64,000 nt of DNA. Origin: Onchocerca volvulus (taxonomy: Eukaryota; Nematoda; Chromadorea; Rhabditida; Onchocercidae). Shown piece by piece: positions 58,003 through 64,000 of the stretch. Position numbers and translations under genes: made by a program. The notes beneath the pieces were generated by a model, which was not told the DNA's origin, made no database searches, and saw nothing but the letters and a program-made list of their open reading frames with translations. The DNA lies in contig HG738137.1 of NCBI GenBank assembly GCA_000499405.2, positions 25,227,843 through 25,291,842 of the forward strand, written 5' to 3'. The stretch's first letter is position 1. The number at the start of each line of letters is the position of its first letter.

Positions 58003-59341
58003 AAATTGACAAAGTCACTGGCAAGCACTTTTAAAAAAGTATCAACATTATTTGCGCATTTTTCAAAAAAGGTATAAGATCGATTTCGTATAAACTCTAA
58101 TTCATAGCTTAGGAATAATATTCAATGATAAATCGTAAGAATTAAATCAATAAAGATTTGCGACAATGTTAAAGTCGTTTGTTTCTAAAAAAAGTTTTTT
58201 TAGAAAAAAGAATTGGAAAGTTTTTTTTTTTTTCTTTAAATTTGTATTAATCGCAATTTTTTTCTGATAAAAAGACAAACATAATTCAATTTTGTCCGTT
58301 GTAGAATTCGAATTTACATCTTGTTAACTAAATTGCAACGAATGGAAAGCTTTAGATTATTCTATTAAATGAACCGATTAATCATATCTTTTTTTTTTTT
58401 TTGGGAGAGGAGGGATTTTCAATAATTTCGATATCTCTTCCCTTTAAGTTAAATGATTCAAATATCGCGTAGATTATTCGATAATGTCTATGTTATTGTG
58501 GATTTTAAAATATTTACTAACACATCGATAGAAAAGATCACTAGATGAATTCATTTTAAGCGGTATTGTCTCAGTAAAACTTACATTATCCTTTTTCAGG
58601 TTAGCGTCAAGTGTCAACATTTATTAAGAAATACCGTTTAATCCGTCAAAATTCAGCAATTCTTTATCAAATTTATCAAGTATGATTTGGGACAAAAATT
58701 TGATAGTTTGCAATTTGTCTATAGCCTGGTGAATTGGAAAGAAACTCGGCTAGATCAGCAATAGGTGTTGGAAAAGTTTTTTATGTCATTTGTGACAGAG
58801 ACGAATCCTTTAGCAAAAAAAATTTTATTAATTGACGGAAGATTGGTCTTCCTGTACAGTTCAAACAATTATTTGAGAATAATCTAAACAAAATGATCAG
58901 TAGATTATTCTTTTCTCTGATATTTGTAGCGAAAAATTGAAAAATTTCCTTTATTTCTTCTCATTTTTTTGTCGTTAAATTAACCGCTAAAATTGCAAAA
59001 CTGAAATTGAATACCAAGATTAAGTATATTTTGATAATTTTGGAATTGTTATATGTCTTTTTTGACACATAATAGGCTGATAATACATTATAATTTTTGA
59101 ATTATAATTTAATCAAAAATATATTGCGAATGATAAGTCTTGTATCATCACCTACTGCGTACAGTACATGACAGATTATGATTTTTGAACTGTAATCTAA
59201 CAAATGCGGATGGCATAAGTTGAACAAAGTTCGAAGACATTGAAACAGATTAGATAAAAATTCGCAATGTCCGACATTTGGGGTCAAAGGTAAAATGGGA
59301 CAGATTGCTATCAAAGTTGTGGTGAGAAGAAAATGAAGGAC
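58003..59341. other. Intergenic region between two tRNA genes
   Basis: AT-rich, with no supported gene. A short stretch near 58705-58775 (GTTTGCAATTTGTCTATAGC, then CGGCTAGATCAGCAATAGGT) weakly resembles the repeat at 59614-59720. Confidence 0.5.
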
Positions 59342-59413
59342 TTCCCATGCCGGGAATCGAACCCGGGCCGCGTGGGTGAAAGCCACGAATCCTAGCCACT
59401 AGACCACATGGGA
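59342..59413 (-). tRNA. tRNA-Glu (anticodon TTC)
   Basis: On the minus strand, 72 bases fold as a cloverleaf: acceptor TCCCATG with CATGGGA and discriminator A, D-arm GGTCTAGTGGCTAGGATT, anticodon loop CTTTCAC (TTC), and T-arm CCGGG-TTCGATT-CCCGG. No intron. Confidence 0.96.
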
Positions 59414-59613
59414 ATATGAATTAGTTCAAATTTCATTAGTTCATCCAAGATTGAATTATACAAAATCAAGAATTGAATCGATGATCTAAAAAGCAAATCA
59501 ACAAATAATAGCTTTAAACAATAGCAGTATCTCTCTTATTTGATTTGAAAAAAAATAGACAAAATATGAGTTAAAAAAAAAATTACTAATATAATTGTTA
59601 GGAAAAAATCTGA

Positions 59614-59780
59614 TGATTTGTAATTTGGTTTGTAACATGTTGAATTCATGATCTTATTGCTATTGTGATTCGGTTAGGTCAGCAACGTGCTTTATTGGGT
59701 TTATACGATATTATAGACGATCGATAATAGCTTTCGTTAATTTTGCACTATATTGCAGACAATATCGTATATTATTTATA
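59614..59780. mobile_element. Retroelement-like repeat shared with 48545-48680
   Basis: GTAATTTGGTTTGTA, then TGCTATTGTGATTCGGTTAG and CTTTATTGGGTTTA match 48545-48650 in the same order, with substitutions. On the minus strand the segment carries CCCAATAAAG, a polyadenylation-like signal, as in an LTR end. Only fragments are present. Confidence 0.45.
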
Positions 59781-61471
59781 CATTAATAGAAAGGAAGAGA
59801 GAAAAAAAACGAGTACATATGCAAATATGATAATTTAATACATTAATAATTCATACTTTATTGTAAGCATTTAAAATTTAAATTTAAATTTATTTTGAAT
59901 TAATAAGTGAGCAGGCAAAATTGCGAATTTTTTTTTTTTTCATTTTTTGAATAATTATAATTAATCCAATGCGTGCATACATCCAATTTGACTAATTTAA
60001 ATATTGGAAAATTTTTCAAAATTACCAAAAAAAAAGACGCAAAAGAAAATTTTATTTATTATTGCGCTGATAAAAATAATAAAGCATCACTTCAAAAATA
60101 AATAATATTGAGTTAATAACTCTCCATTTATCATTCATTAACCTTTCAAATATATCAGTTTGTCTATTAAATTTATTTTATTTTTTTTTTTAATTAATAT
60201 TTATTGATAGACATGAAAAAACATTGTCATATATGATATGATATTGCTATAGAATACAATTAACGGAAATAATAATGAAAGTAAGATAAATATTAGCTTA
60301 TTTTGTTTTTTATAAAAAATAATTGCTTGTGTTTCTATTGAAATGATTTATTTATTATTTTTGACACGAAAAAGTAATTTTGCCTATTGTTTTCTAAAAT
60401 GAGTTTTTCATACTTTCTTCACGTTTCGGAATACACGAAATACAAGTCCCCAAACAATTGGAATATACGTCAAAGTCATTGGAATCTTCGTCCGAATTAA
60501 CCATATGCAAATTCGGAATAGATTAAAATACTATTTCTAGGCAATTATAATAATATACTTTAATATTATTTGAGTTTATTATTAAAATAATTGAAAAAGT
60601 AATTGTTTTTAGGTTGTAAATTTAAATTGTAAATTTAAAAATTTAATCAGACAAATTTTTATGTGATCATGGCATGTTTTTGAGATGAATAATATATTTT
60701 GTATAAAATTTTTATTTCGGAAATCTGCAGATTCTTTACATACAATTTTTTTATATTTTTGGTTATTTCGCTTCAAAAAGTTATCATGATGATTGAATTG
60801 ATAAACTGATAAATGAAAAGTCAAGTGAAATATCCGATAAAACAAACTTTCCAGTTCAATTCATTCAATTTTTGAAATATTCGAACATATGATTCAAAAT
60901 TATTGTGAAAAAAAGATTTAGTCTTTTCTGCTGACCGAAATATTGACCAAAGATAATACAGTTTTTGATGCATTTTATCGATTTGTTAAGCATTCTTCTC
61001 AAATACAATAATGTAATTTAGATTCAGAAGGGTTTAATGATAAAAGATCATTGAATAGTTTATCGGGTCATAGTTCAACTCTAAAAGAAGCTTTAAAATT
61101 TTTTCATTACTATCCAATCAATAAACTGATTGGTGTCGATTTCGTACACAATTCAATTTTAGAAACTGACCATTTTTTCTGATTCTTGCTCAATTCACTG
61201 AGTGTCGCTTCTTTTCTTTCTGATAGTGACAAAATAATAAGTTGAATTCTGTTCTTCCGTTCTCACAGTTTCTTCTATTTTGATGTTTATTCACTTGATA
61301 ACGGACCTCAAACTTGGGTAATTAAACCTTTATTATGATTAGTTTATAAATCAACATACGCAACAATGATTACAACAATTATATTAACAATACAATTTCG
61401 ATAATATTATGAAGAGATTATAATGTAAAAGAGGGGGGGAGATGGTTTGGTAATGAAGAAGAATTAATTTA
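59781..61471. other. AT-rich region with one weak exon-like block
   Basis: No gene is established. A minus-strand block at about 60413-60536 has higher GC than its surroundings and is open in two frames to stop codons. It lacks a supported partner exon. At 61290-61440 there is an LTR-like end (AATAAAGG then TAATTACCC on the minus strand). Confidence 0.4.
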
Positions 61472-61675
61472 TCACCGGCTGGTCCACTCGACCGAGCTGA
61501 TGGCAACTTGTTGGTTAAAATGATTTTTGTACTCAGGACCCTCATCTTCTTCGTAGATGGAGGATCCTGGTATCATTCCGTAGAAACAAGAAAGATCCTT
61601 TGTTGTCTCGTAAGCATGCGCCTTTGATGTGCATGAGATTGTGCTTGTAGTTAGCTGATGATAAGAGCGAGCTTT
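61472..61675 (-). pseudogene. GC-richer open block of 67 codons, probably a retroelement or gene remnant
   Basis: The minus strand is open from a TAA at 61676-61678 to a TGA at 61472-61474, and reads HQLTTSTISC, FYGMIPGSSIYEEDEGPEYK and ending ISSVEWTSR. Base composition is well above the background, as in coding exons here. There is no start codon near its beginning. The next ~180 bases downstream contain AATAAAGG and TAATTACCC, as in an LTR. It may be the 3' end of a retroelement polyprotein next to its LTR, or a last exon of a host gene. I cannot name a family. Confidence 0.35.
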
Positions 61676-64000
61676 TTAAAGCTCATCAACTGGATAGACA
61701 AAAAATGAATCAACTACATGAGATATGCAATGTAAAATTTTAAACAAAAGGATCACTGAATTTTTTTTTTCTTCTTTTATCTCGCGATTTCAGCGACACT
61801 GAGTACCATTTATCAATTTTTCTTTCATCCTTTACAATTCACTTTAAATTTCAAAATGATCTTAACATGATTTCAGTTGTCCAGCAATTTCTCATATAGT
61901 TGTAAAAAACGATCAGCTTCGATGATTGATCTCAACTGATTACTATCATTATCTGATAAGAAGTCATGATGTTCTTTTAATGATCAATATTCATTAATCA
62001 TTCGTTTATTCTTTCCATTTTTTTCGAATTTCCTTGAATCATTAGTAGATCATATGTTTTATCATTAGTGCTTCGGTGTAACTACAAATTTATTATTTCA
62101 TATATTTCATTTCAAATGCGATTCTTAAACCAAACATGTTGTTATTCTGAAAATTTCTTTTGGCAATTTTACTATCCATTTCAGCTAATTACTGTCACTA
62201 ATAACGCAGTAAAACTTTTCAGTGTTATTAAAGTATTATGATAAAAAATTATCAAGAAAGTAAATCATATTATTCTCATTTTCTTTTACTATTATATTAA
62301 CGATATAGATGCACAATCATTGTAATATTTGCGCAAATATAAGCACATTTATCCATCATATCATTTTGTAAAGATGATAAAGATAGAAAAATATGATATG
62401 AAATAATAGCAATTTGATCTTAAGTATTATCCAAATCATCAATGAGAAAACTGAAATTATAACTGAATATTTTGATATGATCAGTCATGAATAATCACTC
62501 AAAGCATAAAATCTTGAATAGGAATAAAAAATATAAAGAAATAAAATCTGAGGAATCATTTCGTTAATATAAAAGTTATCATTTTAATTTATCATTATAC
62601 TTCAAGATAAGTGAATAATACTAATGAATTTGAAATCATTTATTTTAATTATTTAATTTGTCATTCATTCTATAATCCTAATTTTTTAAATTTGACGAGC
62701 AAAATCTCAGAATCCCTTCTTCACTTGCTTATGCCATTCTTATATGAATTTCAGACTAAAAAAGTACGGAAAAAACACGAATTTTGAAATAATAATTTTA
62801 ACTAAAAATATTTATTTTACAAATTATCAATTAAAAATGCAGTTGTAGAGCAAACAAAAAAAAAAAAAAAAAAAAACACTAAATGTCAAAAATGGTTAGT
62901 ATAATAATTTATAAGTTGAAAAATGATGTCGCATATCGTCTTGTAAGTGTAACAAATGCGTCGTCTTTTTTTCTATGCATGGAAAGATAGAATAAAGTGA
63001 TGATAGATAAAATGGTTGTTTTTGAATTTTCCAAAGAACAAAGTTCAATGTTGAATTTTGCTGACAAAATGTTTTTCTGGTTTACCCATCACTGGCATTT
63101 CAACAAAAACATTCATAAAACAAGACTTCAATTTATTTAATCTTTACCATATTATTCAATCAACAATTGACAATGTTTAATTGGATTTACGCCTTGGTTT
63201 GTTTTAACTGTAGTTTTTGCAGTATTAATTAAGTAAATGAATTAAATTGCAATTACAATTAGACAATTAAATTACTCTTTAATTTATTATTGAGGAAAAA
63301 TAAAAGTTAATCAGACTAATTAAAAAAAATGTTAAGATATTTTATTGATTGCAAAGGCATTTTTTCATATTAAAATACTAATTAACATCTGAAAAAATTG
63401 ATAATTATTGGAAAGAAAATTGCAAACTTTAATATATGTGCAAATAAACAGCTCAATAAAAATCATGCAAATCAATAAGATCAAAGTTATTCTTGCTCTC
63501 AAATAAAGTCAAAAATTTTGATAACCTACTATCTAATACTAATCAATAATGATAGTATTCACAATCCACATATCGATTTTTGATCAACATTGTGATATTG
63601 TTTATATAATTTCATTTCTTTTCGTCGTAATAAATTTGAATGAAATTGAATGATCCTATGTACCATAGCATTTCATGATAGTTTAATTTTAAGAATTTTT
63701 CTGAAAATCAAAACCCAAAAAATCTCATTTCACATAATTTAAAAAGTTAAATTATATGATGTGAAATATTCGGTTTCTTTTTTCTTAAAATGCTTTTTAA
63801 ACAAATATCATTAACAGCATTGTTTTTTTTTATTTCGCTAAAAATTAGAAGGCATTTAACTTGGTAATTAAATAAATTAATTAAATTTCTATTGAATAAT
63901 AATTAAATTTTTTGAATTTTCAATAATTAAACTGACATATTGAAGTTTAATTTAAATTTTCCTATTCTTTTCAAGCTCCAAATTCTATCCATTATTTTGG
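61676..64000. other. AT-rich region to the end of the window
   Basis: No gene, RNA or ordered repeat is supported. Homopolymer runs (for example poly-A near 62857) and short Leu/Ile/Asn frames are the only features. Confidence 0.5.

Overview
This window is nuclear DNA of a nematode, most likely a filarial (onchocercid) worm. It is very AT-rich. Genes are split by many short introns with nematode-type TTTCAG/TTTTAG acceptors, and likely spliced-leader acceptors lie a few bases before start codons. The protein set is metazoan: an E2F factor, ZW10, mitochondrial EF-G and cactin. One short segment reads as the start of a Rickettsiales-type isoleucyl-tRNA synthetase, best explained as old DNA from a Wolbachia endosymbiont; this is what points to a filarial host. 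No species can be named from sequence alone.

Layout. 1-4291: AT-rich, no gene seen. 4292-10261 (-): E2F transcription factor with two alternative N-termini. 10262-16199: intergenic, with a 28-bp minisatellite, a CA-type microsatellite and a composite inverted-repeat transposon. 16200-19381 (-): MADF-domain protein. 20637-26726 (+): ZW10. 27195-33682 (+): mitochondrial elongation factor G1, possibly in one operon with ZW10. 34994-37023 (-): a small three-exon secreted peptide whose second intron holds a transposon copy carrying the ileS fragment. 37024-41597: AT-rich with local duplications. 41598-41670: tRNA-Arg(ACG). 42107-46454 (+): cactin. 47893-51915: a 4-kb fold-back element with long inverted arms. 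52372-52444: a second, identical tRNA-Arg. 53663-56478 (+): a six-exon secreted cysteine-containing protein of unknown function. 57919-58002: tRNA-Leu(CAG). 59342-59413 (-): tRNA-Glu(TTC). 59414-64000: AT-rich with retroelement-like pieces and one GC-richer open block.

The recognised genes are housekeeping or cell-cycle genes: E2F (transcription), ZW10 (kinetochore/vesicle tethering), EF-G1 (mitochondrial translation) and cactin (spliceosome-associated). They do not form one pathway. All exon models were assembled by hand from GT-AG junctions (two GC-AG) and frame continuity. Each of the seven coding models closes to a whole number of codons. I did not find a convincing new multi-gene system. 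The most notable items are the bacterial-type ileS insert inside a transposon in an intron, the two-start E2F locus, two GC-AG introns, the fold-back element, and two small secreted-protein genes without a recognised family.
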